In this document: positions 8,103 to 17,182 of the stretch, in pieces
Layout: every line of letters begins with the position of its first letter
Numbering within the stretch: position 1 is the stretch's first letter
Source: Maribacter sp.
Lineage (GTDB): Bacteria; Bacteroidota; Bacteroidia; Flavobacteriales; Flavobacteriaceae
Length of the DNA: 64,000 nucleotides
Assembly (NCBI GenBank): GCA_020629415.1
Contig: JAHDDL010000018.1
Span: forward strand, 18,539-82,538
Direction: 5' to 3'
The notes under the pieces: model-generated
What the model was told of the DNA's origin: nothing
What the model saw: only the letters and a program-made list of their open reading frames with translations
The model's database searches: none
Translations under genes and position numbers: made by a program

Positions 8103-8534
8103 TTAAATTTTTTTAATATATATTCCGCTTTCTTTTAACGTAAATCCTAAGCTTTTGTAAAGCGCTATAGCGGCAGTTCTATGGTGACCGCTAAATAGTA
8201 ATACATCGTCTAGTTTTGATGCTTCAGCACGTTCTAAAAGTTTTTCCATTAGTTTTCTTCCAATACCTTGACCTCTATAATCTGATGATACGATTACATC
8301 CTCAACCATACCTTTATGTCCTGATACTACTTTGTATTTTGCCATCATGGCAATACCTACTAGTTTTTTATCTACCAAACAAACTACGGCTTCAGTAGTA
8401 TTGTAATCGGACAATGCTGTGGCAATGTCCAATTGTGTTAATTCCGAATTAAGTTGCTTGTATAGTTCGGTCAGTTGGGATTGTAGTTCGGAGGTGACTT
8501 CGTTAAGCGTTATTAATTTAATTTCCATATTCAT
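8103..8534 (-). CDS. GNAT-family N-acetyltransferase
   Basis: The acetyl-CoA loop VIVSSDYRGQGIGRKLMEKLLE (V...R-G-x-G-I-G) and the C-terminal ALYKSLGF motif are standard for GCN5-related acetyltransferases. The protein is a normal single-domain length of about 141-143 residues, depending on whether the first or the third codon (both ATG) is used. The acceptor is unknown. It converges with the S24 regulator, 9 bases apart, without an obvious terminator. Confidence 0.85.
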   Translation of the reverse strand: MNMEIKLITLNEVTSELQSQLTELYKQLNSELTQLDIATALSDYNTTEAVVCLVDKKLVGIAMMAKYKVVSGHKGMVEDVIVSSDYRGQGIGRKLMEKLLERAEASKLDDVLLFSGHHRTAAIALYKSLGFTLKESGIYIKKI

Positions 8535-9043
8535 ATTTCAAAAATTGAAGTAATTTCATTTATTGTATCTAATGTAATCTGGTATTACTTTTTATACTAT
8601 TTATGCTAGCTGAGTTTAAATTGTTTATAAGCTAAGTATATATCTAAATAAAGTGATGCGCTGTGGCAAAATTTTATAGTTTTTAAAGCATGAGTAGAGC
8701 CATCTGTACCATTTGTTAATAAAGCTTAAAGCATTTTGATTTCCATTAAACTTTTGCAACATAGCTGGTAAAGCGTAGGTAAGCTATGAACTTTCCACGC
8801 TTACAAGTATTCCGGTTAGTTCATTTTATAAAATATCCAAGCAAACTAAATTTAGAATGAAGCCTTTAAATACTTGAAAAATAAAAACTAGCAACTCAAA
8901 AAGTCAAAAATCATGGTACAGGTTTACGGCAGAGTAATCATTGAACAAGGTTCTAAATAGAAAAAAAATCTTCAAAAGAGTTTTTCTCTTGTTAGAACAA
9001 ATTATCAGTGATACAATATTCTAATAACGATTTGCAATATGTG
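8535..9043. other. gene-free interval with one weak inverted repeat
   Basis: No convincing coding frame was found here. CATAGCT at 8760-8766 and AGCTATG at 8782-8788 form a 7-bp inverted repeat with a 15-base loop and no T-run. Nothing else structured was recognised. Confidence 0.4.
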
Positions 9044-9742
9044 TTAGCGACCAATAACATCGCCCATAGAAATTGAAAGCGGTCCTAATTTGTGTTGTGT
9101 TGGTAAAAACACTCCGCTTTCGGTTTTAACCCACTCTTCCCAACTAGCCTCAATTCCGCCTATAGGAATTATTTTTGTCCATAATTTAAAACTTTTAGGT
9201 CTTCCACTGGGTTCAATAATCCACATATAAGAATCACCTGGGGTATCTCCACCTTTCGTATAAGTAACCAGTAGTGCTTCTGAACCATCTTCCATATCTA
9301 TTAAATAGCGCTCTGTGCCTTGGTCAAAGGCTTTAAATGGCGCTACCAGCCAGAAAGAATCATTGTTAAAATAACTTTGTGCTTTTTCAATAAGGTCCTG
9401 TGTTTTTTCGTAGGATACAGATTCGTTATTTATACTTGCCGTACTAGAAGAAGGGGTGATCAAGTCTAATTGAACAATAATATTGTCCCATGAAACTGTA
9501 ACAATCTCCTTCTCTCTATTCCATTTGTAATGGTGGTCGTCACGAAAAGACCATTCTAAAATTTTAGTTTTATTATAATTTTTATAATTAAGGGCATCTA
9601 ACATTCTATAGGCCAAAGCGTCCGCTTCAGGTCCAGATTCCCCTGTAGGTAATGGCTCATTATAGAGGTAGTAAAGAATTCCATAACCTATTAATCCAAG
9701 TAAAAATAGAATTCCGATTATTTTAAATAGTTTCTTAATCAT
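9044..9742 (-). CDS. membrane-anchored conserved hypothetical protein
   Basis: One N-terminal hydrophobic helix (residues about 8-26, IIGILFLLGLIGYGILYYL) anchors a roughly 200-residue extracytoplasmic domain rich in aromatic residues. Recognisable stretches include EADALAYRMLDALNY, WLVAPFKAFDQGTERY and PLSISMGDVIG, which look like a conserved flavobacterial family without a named function. It lies about 60 bases upstream of the ggt gene on the same strand, so co-transcription is possible. Confidence 0.7.
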   Translation of the reverse strand: MIKKLFKIIGILFLLGLIGYGILYYLYNEPLPTGESGPEADALAYRMLDALNYKNYNKTKILEWSFRDDHHYKWNREKEIVTVSWDNIIVQLDLITPSSSTASINNESVSYEKTQDLIEKAQSYFNNDSFWLVAPFKAFDQGTERYLIDMEDGSEALLVTYTKGGDTPGDSYMWIIEPSGRPKSFKLWTKIIPIGGIEASWEEWVKTESGVFLPTQHKLGPLSISMGDVIGR

Positions 9743-9803
9743 AATGTATATAAATTATTGTACAGTAAATATTTATAAAATAATAAAAGTTTGTTTAATA
9801 AGT

Positions 9804-11495
9804 TTAAAATCCTACGGCTGCATCATCTCCACGTTTATCGGCACCGCCCTCAAGCTTTCCATTATCCAATATACGAATGGCATCTACTTTGCCAATGATA
9901 GGTGTTCTTTCTTCATTAATAATATAACCTTTGGCCTTGAGTTCATCCTTTAAGCTGGCGGAGAATCCGTCTGGTTCAAAAATGACCATATCAGGTAACC
10001 ATTGATGGTGAAAACGTGGAGCGTCAACCGCTTCTTGCATGCTCATTTTAAATTCGTATCCGTTTAGAATAGTTTGTGCAACGGCAGTAATGATCGTAGA
10101 TCCGCCTGGGGTACCTACTACCATATATAATTTTCCATTACGTTCAACTATAGTAGGAGTCATGCTACTAAGCATTCTTTTTTCGGCGGCAATACTGTTA
10201 GCTTCCGCACCTACTAGACCAAACATATTTGGTACACCTGCTTTGGCACTGAAATCATCCATTTCATTGTTCAAAAAGAATCCAAGCTCATCTGAATATA
10301 ACTTAGAGCCATACGCACCGTTTAAAGTAGTTGTTACGGAAACGGCATTACCATCTTGATCAACAATAGAGTAGTGGGTGGTCTCCATACTTTCAACAAC
10401 ATCAATTTTACCATGCTCTACCTCAGAAGATTTTGTTGCCTTGTCAAATGTAAAATTGGCCATTCTTTCGGCTAGGTAGTCCTCACTTAATAATTTGTCA
10501 TATGGAATTTTAACAAAGTCGGGGTCACCTAAAAAATAATTTCTATCGGCATAGGCCCTTCTAGATGCCTCGGTAAATAATTGTACCATTTTAGGGGTAT
10601 TGTGACCTAGTTTTGCTACATCATATTTTTCCATCATTTTGAATATCTGATTGATGGTTACGCCGCCACTGCTTGGCGGACTCATGGAAATGATGTGCAA
10701 ATCTTTATAATCAAAAGTAATTGGGTCTCTCCATACCGCCTGGTATTTTTCTAAGTCCTCTACAGTAACGTAACCACCTTTTTCTTGGATGAATGCTGCC
10801 AGTTTCTTGGCAATCTCACCTTTGTAAAATCCGTCTCTTCCATGCTTTGCAATACTTCTAAAAGTATTTGCTAATGCCGGGTATTTAATGGTGTCGTTTG
10901 TTTTGTAAACAGTTGCAAATTTGGTGCTGTCACCATTTACCTCAATAAATTTATCTCTTTGGCTGGATAGTCTTTTTTCTTGATTAGCGGTAACGACAAC
11001 ACCGCGTTCCGCTAGAGCAATAACGGGAGCCATAATTTCTTCTAAGGGGAGAGAGCCGAATTTTTTGTGTACTTCAATAATTCCGGCAACCGTACCCGGT
11101 ACCCCAACAGCAGTAGCACCTAATGTGCTTTTGCCGGGAATTACATTGCCCAATGAATCTAAATACATGTCTTTATGAGCGGATAAAGGTGCTTTTTCAC
11201 GATAATCCAAAGCACCGACTTCACCGTTTGCTTGTCTGTAGACCATGAAACCGCCGCCGCCAAGATTACCTGCAAAGGGGTAGGCGACTACCAAAGCCAT
11301 TTCTGTAGCTACCATAGCATCAAAAGCGTTACCGCCTTTTTGCATGATGTCACTACCAATTTTTGAAGCTTCTTCACGTGCCGAAACTACCATTGCTTTA
11401 TCCGTTACCCTACCTGTAGGTGCCGCAGGATTCTCTTTGCAACTGCCTAATATTACAAATGCAGCTAACCAGAATATAAATTTTGTTTGGTTCAT
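9804..11495 (-). CDS. ggt: gamma-glutamyltransferase, lipoprotein type
   Basis: This 563-residue enzyme should hydrolyse or transfer the gamma-glutamyl group of glutathione and related peptides outside the cytoplasm. It begins with a lipoprotein signal (FVILGSCKEN), then EASKIGSDIMQKGGNAFDAMVA and the PFAGNLGGGGFMVY block of the large subunit. The autoprocessing and nucleophile Thr is in METTHYSIVDQDGNAVS, and MSPPSSGGVT and MLSSMTPTI support the small subunit. The length and order are normal, so an active self-cleaving enzyme is expected. Confidence 0.92.
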   Translation of the reverse strand: MNQTKFIFWLAAFVILGSCKENPAAPTGRVTDKAMVVSAREEASKIGSDIMQKGGNAFDAMVATEMALVVAYPFAGNLGGGGFMVYRQANGEVGALDYREKAPLSAHKDMYLDSLGNVIPGKSTLGATAVGVPGTVAGIIEVHKKFGSLPLEEIMAPVIALAERGVVVTANQEKRLSSQRDKFIEVNGDSTKFATVYKTNDTIKYPALANTFRSIAKHGRDGFYKGEIAKKLAAFIQEKGGYVTVEDLEKYQAVWRDPITFDYKDLHIISMSPPSSGGVTINQIFKMMEKYDVAKLGHNTPKMVQLFTEASRRAYADRNYFLGDPDFVKIPYDKLLSEDYLAERMANFTFDKATKSSEVEHGKIDVVESMETTHYSIVDQDGNAVSVTTTLNGAYGSKLYSDELGFFLNNEMDDFSAKAGVPNMFGLVGAEANSIAAEKRMLSSMTPTIVERNGKLYMVVGTPGGSTIITAVAQTILNGYEFKMSMQEAVDAPRFHHQWLPDMVIFEPDGFSASLKDELKAKGYIINEERTPIIGKVDAIRILDNGKLEGGADKRGDDAAVGF

Positions 11496-11557
11496 AGATG
11501 GTTAAATTAATTATTTATATAAATGAGTTTAAATATTTGGTCAATAGTAAATAATAT

Positions 11558-12154
11558 TTATACTTTTTTTATTAATGATGTGTATTTTTGTTTTGAAAAA
11601 GTAATAAGTTCTTCAAAAAACGCTGTAAACTCGGCCTCAAAAGCATCATAATGTTCTTCAAGGTCTAGAATGGCAAAATTCATTTTGGACTTATTGTTGG
11701 TTCTACGGTTCATACCGTTAAGTACGCGAGCTATTCCATCCATCTTAGAATAGTTATATATCCAATTATCGGCAATCATATAAGGCATCATCTTTTTGAC
11801 TCCTATAGGCAGAATCTCGTAATTATCTTCTAAGAGGTCATAAAAATTATCTACAAAAACATCTAACGGAACGTCAGAATATTTAGACCAATTCTTTGCC
11901 AAAAAATGGTCATAGTAAATATCGACGATAACTCTACTGTAATGGCTGTAGTTTGCATGAAGCCGCTTACTGCTCAACTTTGGTATAACATGACTATCTG
12001 TATAGGTATCTATATGGCGATGTAATTTTATGCCTTTTTGTACCTTAATAGGTAAATGTTCAAATTTATTGGCACGAATACTATCGGCTATAAAGTTGCC
12101 AATAGTAATTTCTTTATCGTTGAAAGAAAGATAAATATGTGCTAAAAAATTCAT
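11558..12154 (-). CDS. acpH: ACP phosphodiesterase (DUF479 family)
   Basis: The N-terminus MNFLAHIYLS with the metal-binding block GIKLHRHIDTYTDSH is characteristic of AcpH, which removes the 4'-phosphopantetheine arm from acyl carrier protein. The HD-like His/Asp pattern and the 198-residue length agree with the family. It is cytoplasmic. The gene diverges from glmM with about 95 bases between starts. It could in principle also act on the dedicated ACP encoded at 45958-46212, which is only an inference. Confidence 0.85.
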   Translation of the reverse strand: MNFLAHIYLSFNDKEITIGNFIADSIRANKFEHLPIKVQKGIKLHRHIDTYTDSHVIPKLSSKRLHANYSHYSRVIVDIYYDHFLAKNWSKYSDVPLDVFVDNFYDLLEDNYEILPIGVKKMMPYMIADNWIYNYSKMDGIARVLNGMNRRTNNKSKMNFAILDLEEHYDAFEAEFTAFFEELITFSKQKYTSLIKKV

Positions 12155-12220
12155 TGGATTAAATTAAGCTTAGTAGTTCGAATTTACAAAGAAGGGCAAT
12201 AGTGGTAAGTATGATCCGTT

Positions 12221-12228
12221 TATATTTG
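12221..12228 (+). promoter_or_regulatory. -7 promoter box upstream of glmM
   Basis: TATATTTG is a perfect TAnnTTTG box, 21 bases before the glmM ATG. No clear TTG lies at the right distance upstream, so only the -7 element is supported. Confidence 0.4.
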
Positions 12229-12249
12229 CAAAAAACTTATTAAGATTAT

Positions 12250-13638
12250 ATGACACTAATAAAATCTATTTCAGGAATACGGGGCACTATTGGGGGAAAG
12301 CCAGGAGACAATCTTACACCTATAGACGCGGTAAAATTTGCTGCTTCTTACGGCATTTGGCTAAAAGACTATTCCATAAAAGATAAGTTAAAAGTGGTTA
12401 TAGGTCGTGATGCACGTTTGTCTGGCGAGATGATTCAAAACCTTGTAGTTTCTACTTTGGTGGGTTTAGGTATTGATGTTGTAGATTTAAATTTATCTAC
12501 CACGCCCACCGTTGAAATTGCGGTGCCTATGGAAAATGCAGATGGTGGTATCATCTTAACTGCCAGCCATAACCCAAAGCAATGGAATGCACTTAAGCTC
12601 TTGAATGAAAAGGGTGAATTTTTAGATGCTGCACAAGGTGCCAAGATTTTGGAAATAGCGGAGAAAGAAGATTTTAATTTCTCTAAGGTTGATGATTTAG
12701 GTATTATCAATAAGAATGACAGTTATATAGATATACATATAGACGAAGTTTTAAATCTTTCTTTGGTTGACGCCGAAGTGGTCAAGAAAGCTAAGTTTAA
12801 GGTTGTTGTTGATGGGGTAAATTCTACAGGTGGAATTGCCATACCAAAACTTTTAAAGGAATTTGGTGTAGAAGTGGTAGAACTGTATTGCGATCCTACT
12901 GGTCATTTTCCTCATAATCCAGAGCCCTTAAAAGAACACCTAAAGGATATCTGCGAATTGGTGGTAAAAGAAAGAGCTGACTTTGGTATTGTTGTAGATC
13001 CGGATGTTGACCGTTTGGCGTTCATTAGCAACGATGGTGAAATGTTTGGGGAGGAATATACCTTGGTTGCCTGTGCGGATTATGTTTTAAGTAAAACAAA
13101 GGGCAATACGGTCTCCAATTTATCGTCTTCGCGAGCATTACGGGATATTACCCTAAAACATGGCGGAACTTATGAAGCTGCAGCTGTAGGTGAGGTTAAC
13201 GTTGTTACTAAAATGAAGGCTAACAATGCAGTAATAGGTGGTGAAGGTAATGGCGGTATTATTTATCCTGAAAGTCACTATGGTCGTGATTCTTTAGTGG
13301 GTACGGCATTGTTTTTAATGCTAATGGCAGAAAAAGGCGGTACCGCTGCCGAGCTTAGGGCTAGCTACCCAAGTTATTATATGAGTAAAAAGAAAATTCA
13401 ATTAACACCTGGTTTAGATGTTGATGGTATTTTAAAATCTATGGCAGAAAAGTATGCCAATGAAGATATTTCAACCATTGATGGTGTAAAGGTAGATTTT
13501 GCGGAAAACTGGGTTCATCTTAGAAAGTCGAATACAGAACCTATAATAAGAATTTACACAGAAGCCAAGAGTCAAATTGAAGCTGATGCACTAGCGGATA
13601 GAATTATTGGTGAGATAAAAACAATTGCAGGTTTGTAG
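12250..13638 (+). CDS. glmM: phosphoglucosamine mutase
   Basis: GlmM converts glucosamine-6-phosphate to glucosamine-1-phosphate for UDP-GlcNAc, peptidoglycan and lipid A. The active-site phosphoserine is in TASHNPKQWNALK at about residue 105, the magnesium loop is DPDVDR at about residue 251, and the C-terminal phosphate-binding segment is LRKSNTEPIIRIYTEA. The full length is 462 residues. A phosphomannomutase/phosphoglucomutase assignment is possible within the same superfamily, but the sequence reads as the Bacteroidota GlmM type. It ends at a strong bidirectional terminator. Confidence 0.85.
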   Translation: MTLIKSISGIRGTIGGKPGDNLTPIDAVKFAASYGIWLKDYSIKDKLKVVIGRDARLSGEMIQNLVVSTLVGLGIDVVDLNLSTTPTVEIAVPMENADGGIILTASHNPKQWNALKLLNEKGEFLDAAQGAKILEIAEKEDFNFSKVDDLGIINKNDSYIDIHIDEVLNLSLVDAEVVKKAKFKVVVDGVNSTGGIAIPKLLKEFGVEVVELYCDPTGHFPHNPEPLKEHLKDICELVVKERADFGIVVDPDVDRLAFISNDGEMFGEEYTLVACADYVLSKTKGNTVSNLSSSRALRDITLKHGGTYEAAAVGEVNVVTKMKANNAVIGGEGNGGIIYPESHYGRDSLVGTALFLMLMAEKGGTAAELRASYPSYYMSKKKIQLTPGLDVDGILKSMAEKYANEDISTIDGVKVDFAENWVHLRKSNTEPIIRIYTEAKSQIEADALADRIIGEIKTIAGL

Positions 13639-13668
13639 GGTATACTTCTAAAATTTGAGATAAAAAAG

Positions 13669-13705
13669 AAACCGGAAATAGTTCAGCTATAACCGGTTTT
13701 TTTTT
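13669..13705. terminator. intrinsic terminator after glmM
   Basis: AAACCGG (13669-13675) pairs with CCGGTTT (13693-13699), with an inner ATAG/CTAT extension and a run of T following. It lies between convergent genes and may serve both. Confidence 0.75.
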
Positions 13706-13711
13706 ATGATT

Positions 13712-14608
13712 TTAATTTACATCTGCAAATGACGCAGGTTTTTTGCCCCTATGTTTCCAGCGTTTATGCGTCCATAGGTAATATTCCGGTTTTTCTCTAA
13801 TTTGTTTTTCTGTAAGTCTAAGGAACTTATCGGTTATTTCGTGCTCTTTGGTTTCTTTGCTGTTAATGGATATAGGAATAAATTCTGCCTTATAAAAACC
13901 TCGTTTTACTTTACTGACTTTTAGAAATACCGTAGCAATCCCTGTCTTACGGGCCAAAGCTTCGCCGCCATTGAATATAGGTACCGTAATCCCCATAAAA
14001 TCTGTCCAATAATGAGCTTTGTGTGCTTGTGGAGATTGGTCGCTCACCATGCCGTAGGTTGCCCTTACATTGTTTCGGTAGTTTTGAATAATCGTTTTAG
14101 CTGTTTGGGCCTGTGTAATCAATACGGTATTCCAGCGTGCCCTAACTTTTTTAATGAATTTGTCAAAATAAGAATTGTTTATTTTTTGATAGACCGCATA
14201 GCCTTTAGAATTAACGTAATTATTGATACTTACGTTCCATTCCCAATTGGCGTAATGAGCGCATAAAATTATAATACTACGCTCTTTTTCTATTTCCAAC
14301 AAAACTTCAGGATTGACCAGCTGGTATTTTTTTGCAACGGCCTCTTTGCTCAAATTCATGGTTTTGACCATTTCTAGGAACATATCACAAAGGTGTTTGT
14401 AAAAATTCTTCTCAATACGCTCAATTTCCTGTTGAGACTTTTCAGGGAAGACCAAATTTAAGTTCTCTTGAACTACTTTTCTTCTATAACCAAAAACACG
14501 ATAGATAAAGAAACAGGCAATATCGGATAAACCATAAAAAAGGCGATGCGGCAAAATGGAAACGACCCATAAAAAAGGATAGATTAAAACAAAGGCCAAT
14601 AGTTGCAT
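13712..14608 (-). CDS. LpxL/HtrB-family lysophospholipid/lipid A acyltransferase
   Basis: The motif ILCAHYANWEW carries the His of the H-x4-D/E catalytic pair found in late lipid A acyltransferases. Further blocks are VRATYGMVSDQSP, a GGEALARKTG motif and a C-terminal YLWTHKRWKHRG. One N-terminal hydrophobic segment suggests inner-membrane association, where it would add a secondary acyl chain to a lipid A precursor. The ATG at 14608 is preferred over the TTG at 14629, because a -7 box for this gene (TATATTTG on the minus strand, 14634-14627) covers the latter. Confidence 0.85.
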   Translation of the reverse strand: MQLLAFVLIYPFLWVVSILPHRLFYGLSDIACFFIYRVFGYRRKVVQENLNLVFPEKSQQEIERIEKNFYKHLCDMFLEMVKTMNLSKEAVAKKYQLVNPEVLLEIEKERSIIILCAHYANWEWNVSINNYVNSKGYAVYQKINNSYFDKFIKKVRARWNTVLITQAQTAKTIIQNYRNNVRATYGMVSDQSPQAHKAHYWTDFMGITVPIFNGGEALARKTGIATVFLKVSKVKRGFYKAEFIPISINSKETKEHEITDKFLRLTEKQIREKPEYYLWTHKRWKHRGKKPASFADVN

Positions 14609-14626
14609 TCTCAAAAAAATTATGGA

Positions 14627-14644
14627 CAAATATAGTTATATTTG
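14627..14644. promoter_or_regulatory. back-to-back -7 boxes forming a near-perfect palindrome
   Basis: CAAATATA-GT-TATATTTG contains a TAnnTTTG box on each strand, two bases apart. One faces the acyltransferase (minus) and one the rhomboid gene (plus). RNA polymerase could occupy only one at a time. Confidence 0.45.
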
Positions 14645-14665
14645 ACGCCAAATAAAGGGCAGTAA

Positions 14666-15316
14666 ATGTACAACATTGATATAGCGACCATAGCAATAAT
14701 AGCGGCAAATGTATTAGTATCAATAAAAGGGTTTAATGATACTACGTTTTTTGAACGTTATAAATTTAGTATTGGTGCTATTAAAGCGGGGCAAAAAGAC
14801 CGGATGGCCACATCAGGTTTTTTACATGTAGATGTTTCTCACTTGCTATTTAATATGTTGACACTTTATTTCTTTGCAGGCGTTGTAATTAATTGGTTCG
14901 ACACAACAAAATTTCTGATTATATATGCAATAAGCCTTGTAGGCGGTAGTTTATTAGCGCTAAGTTTTCATAAGGATGAGCCGTACTATTCCGCAGTAGG
15001 TGCCAGTGGTGCCGTAACCGGTATTTTGTATTCAGCAATTCTTCTTCAGCCTAATATGCGTTTAGGTATTATGTTTATTCCAATCCCCGTACCTGCCTAC
15101 GTAGTAGGTATCGGTTATTTATTGTATTCAATTTATGGTATGAAAAAACGTTTGGGCAACATTGGGCATACCGCACACTTTGGTGGTGCAATAGGGGGTT
15201 ATCTGACTACACTTTTATTTATGCCAAGTCTTTTACAGACCGAGACACTAATGGTAGGCTTGCTTGCCTTACCGATTATCTTATTGATAGTACTTGAAAA
15301 AATGGGTAAGATTTAG
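14666..15316 (+). CDS. rhomboid-family intramembrane serine protease
   Basis: The protein has six or so hydrophobic helices. It shows the catalytic Ser motif GASGAVTG at about residue 112 in one helix and the paired His in HTAHFGGAIGG at about residue 170. The HVDVSHLLFNMLTLYFF segment is the conserved loop and second helix of bacterial rhomboids. At 216 residues it is a minimal catalytic core without an extra domain. It would cut transmembrane proteins within the inner membrane; its substrates are unknown. Confidence 0.9.
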   Translation: MYNIDIATIAIIAANVLVSIKGFNDTTFFERYKFSIGAIKAGQKDRMATSGFLHVDVSHLLFNMLTLYFFAGVVINWFDTTKFLIIYAISLVGGSLLALSFHKDEPYYSAVGASGAVTGILYSAILLQPNMRLGIMFIPIPVPAYVVGIGYLLYSIYGMKKRLGNIGHTAHFGGAIGGYLTTLLFMPSLLQTETLMVGLLALPIILLIVLEKMGKI

Positions 15317-15335
15317 ACCACTTTCAGTAGTATTT

Positions 15336-15441
15336 ATCGATGAAGTGTATTTTTTACGTTAAAAACATGCATTTCATCGTATTTCTCTGTGTATAGACAA
15401 CAAGAGGGCAATTCGGTACGTTAAAACCGAAACCCCGAATT
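15336..15441 (+). promoter_or_regulatory. repeat-rich leader of the LVIVD lipoprotein gene
   Basis: The 5' region holds CGATGAAGTG (15338-15347) against CATTTCATCG (15370-15379), a 10-base near-perfect inverted repeat. TACGTTAAAA occurs directly repeated at 15355 and 15417. Two nested hairpins precede the ATG: TTCGGT/ACCGAA (15412/15426) and AATTCGG/CCGAATT (15410/15435). This suggests transcription-factor binding and a structured 5' leader, but the regulator is unknown. Confidence 0.35.
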
Positions 15442-15443
15442 AA

Positions 15444-17108
15444 ATGAAATCAAACCTATCTGTAAGAAAAGTATGGTTTTTATCAATTGCTGCATCCTTC
15501 TTTGCGGCAAGTTGTAGTGATGAAACCACAATTTTTGAAAACCCTGAAGATAATTTAGTAAGTGAAACTGATCAATCTAAACTGGATAACAGTATTAGTT
15601 TTGAGCGTGCCGGTGTATTGGATATTTTTGAAGATCCGTCGGTCAGCGGAAAAAGATCAACTATTACCGGTAAAGATGAAGAGGAACAAGCAGGTGATTA
15701 TCCACTTTCTCTAGTTGCTCAAATAGAGCCTCCTACATTTACTAACGGACAAAATTTAGCGGCTACACATGTTGCCTTAGATGGTGATTATGGTTATGTA
15801 TCTTATAATACGGTTGGCCTAGACTATGTTGGTGCCATTGATGTTATAAATATTAGTGATCCAACAAGCCCTAGAGTTACGTCAAGAGTATATTATACGA
15901 ATGCCGATTTAAATTCTATTGCGTATGATAATGGGTATATATATGTTGCAGGTGGCGTAGATGCGGAACAGTCCGTTACCGCAACGGCAAATTCCCTTGT
16001 GGCCAAAATAGCTGTTAGTGGTGGTAGAATGAATACGTCTAACATAACTTATGGTTTTCAAGAGGGCTTTAATGCAACAGATGTACGTATAATCAATAAT
16101 AATGTAGTGGTTACAAGTGGTCAAGATGGCTTTGTGGTCGTTTATGATAAAAATGATTTAAGTGTGTTGAACGAGGCAGCATTTTCAGATTTACGTTCCG
16201 TTGCTTATAATGGTAATGAAATGGCTGTTTTGGACGCTGCGCAAGGAGTGAGCTTTTTAGATCAGAATTTGAATACCACGCGTAGTATTGCTATAGATTC
16301 CGATTTTGGAATAGATGCCAAACGTACATTAGATTTTTTAAATGACAATATTGTTGTTTCGGAAGGAACCAGAGGAGCAGGTGTATATAACGCAACTTCA
16401 GGTAGCTTTATAGAATACTTGCCAATATTGACGAGTCCTGAAAATGCCGAGCCGGGAGAAATAGTGACCAATGGTGTAGCCGTCAATGAAAATGTATTAT
16501 TAATGGCAAACGGTGCAGGAGGGTTAAGTCTTTCTGAAACCAATGATGATAATACGGTTGGTGTAGGTGTAATTGAGCTTACAGGTTCTATTAACTATGT
16601 AGCTACAAAAGGCGATTATATTTTTGCAGCTTCAGGAAAACAAGGTTTTCAGATTATAAAACTAAATAGGCCAGATGATAGTTTGGTTACACGATGTGAG
16701 GATTTGAATGCATACTCAGGTAGTTCCTATTTAAACGTTAATAACGAAGATACCCTTGCTTATAGAGGTTCTAAAAGATTCAACAATATTAATGTTGGAG
16801 GAAATTTATTGCTATGTGGATCATGGACCGTAAGGGATGGTGTTAATGTAAATGCAGATGGATTGTTTGAAATAAACGGTACATTGGTTGTTGGTAGAAA
16901 TAATAGACAAAGAAATGTAACCATTAATTCTGGTGCAACATTAAGGGTAGAAGGTAATTTGACCATTTATGGCGATTTAATTCTTAATGATGGTGCTTCC
17001 ATTGAATTTATAGGAGATGACTCTGTAGTAAATATCTTTGGTAGAGTTACTAGAGCAGCTAATACTACGATAGAAGGTACCTTTAGAGATGTAAGAGATG
17101 TGTTTTGA
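15444..17108 (+). CDS. LVIVD-repeat beta-propeller lipoprotein with a C-terminal beta-helix-like tail
   Basis: A signal ending at a lipobox (FFAASCSDE) makes this a surface or periplasmic lipoprotein. Repeated segments such as VGAIDVINISDPTSPRV and GDYIFAASGKQGFQIIKL are LVIVD/choice-of-anchor propeller blades (about residues 95-415). From about residue 430 the protein switches to short hydrophobic turns (VTINSGATLRVEGNLTIYGDL), resembling a bactofilin-like or polymer-forming beta-solenoid. There is no type IX sorting domain. The function is not known; binding or display at the envelope is plausible. Confidence 0.75.
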   Translation: MKSNLSVRKVWFLSIAASFFAASCSDETTIFENPEDNLVSETDQSKLDNSISFERAGVLDIFEDPSVSGKRSTITGKDEEEQAGDYPLSLVAQIEPPTFTNGQNLAATHVALDGDYGYVSYNTVGLDYVGAIDVINISDPTSPRVTSRVYYTNADLNSIAYDNGYIYVAGGVDAEQSVTATANSLVAKIAVSGGRMNTSNITYGFQEGFNATDVRIINNNVVVTSGQDGFVVVYDKNDLSVLNEAAFSDLRSVAYNGNEMAVLDAAQGVSFLDQNLNTTRSIAIDSDFGIDAKRTLDFLNDNIVVSEGTRGAGVYNATSGSFIEYLPILTSPENAEPGEIVTNGVAVNENVLLMANGAGGLSLSETNDDNTVGVGVIELTGSINYVATKGDYIFAASGKQGFQIIKLNRPDDSLVTRCEDLNAYSGSSYLNVNNEDTLAYRGSKRFNNINVGGNLLLCGSWTVRDGVNVNADGLFEINGTLVVGRNNRQRNVTINSGATLRVEGNLTIYGDLILNDGASIEFIGDDSVVNIFGRVTRAANTTIEGTFRDVRDVF

Positions 17109-17128
17109 TCATTTTGATATAAGGACAT

Positions 17129-17169
17129 AAAAAAAAAGCCCGAACATTTAATGTTCGGGCTTTTTTTTT
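17129..17169. terminator. strong bidirectional terminator
   Basis: GCCCGAACAT (17138-17147) and ATGTTCGGGC (17151-17160) pair perfectly around a TTA loop. Nine A on one side and nine T on the other let it serve both convergent genes. Confidence 0.9.
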
Positions 17170-17182
17170 AATACTTTAAAAT

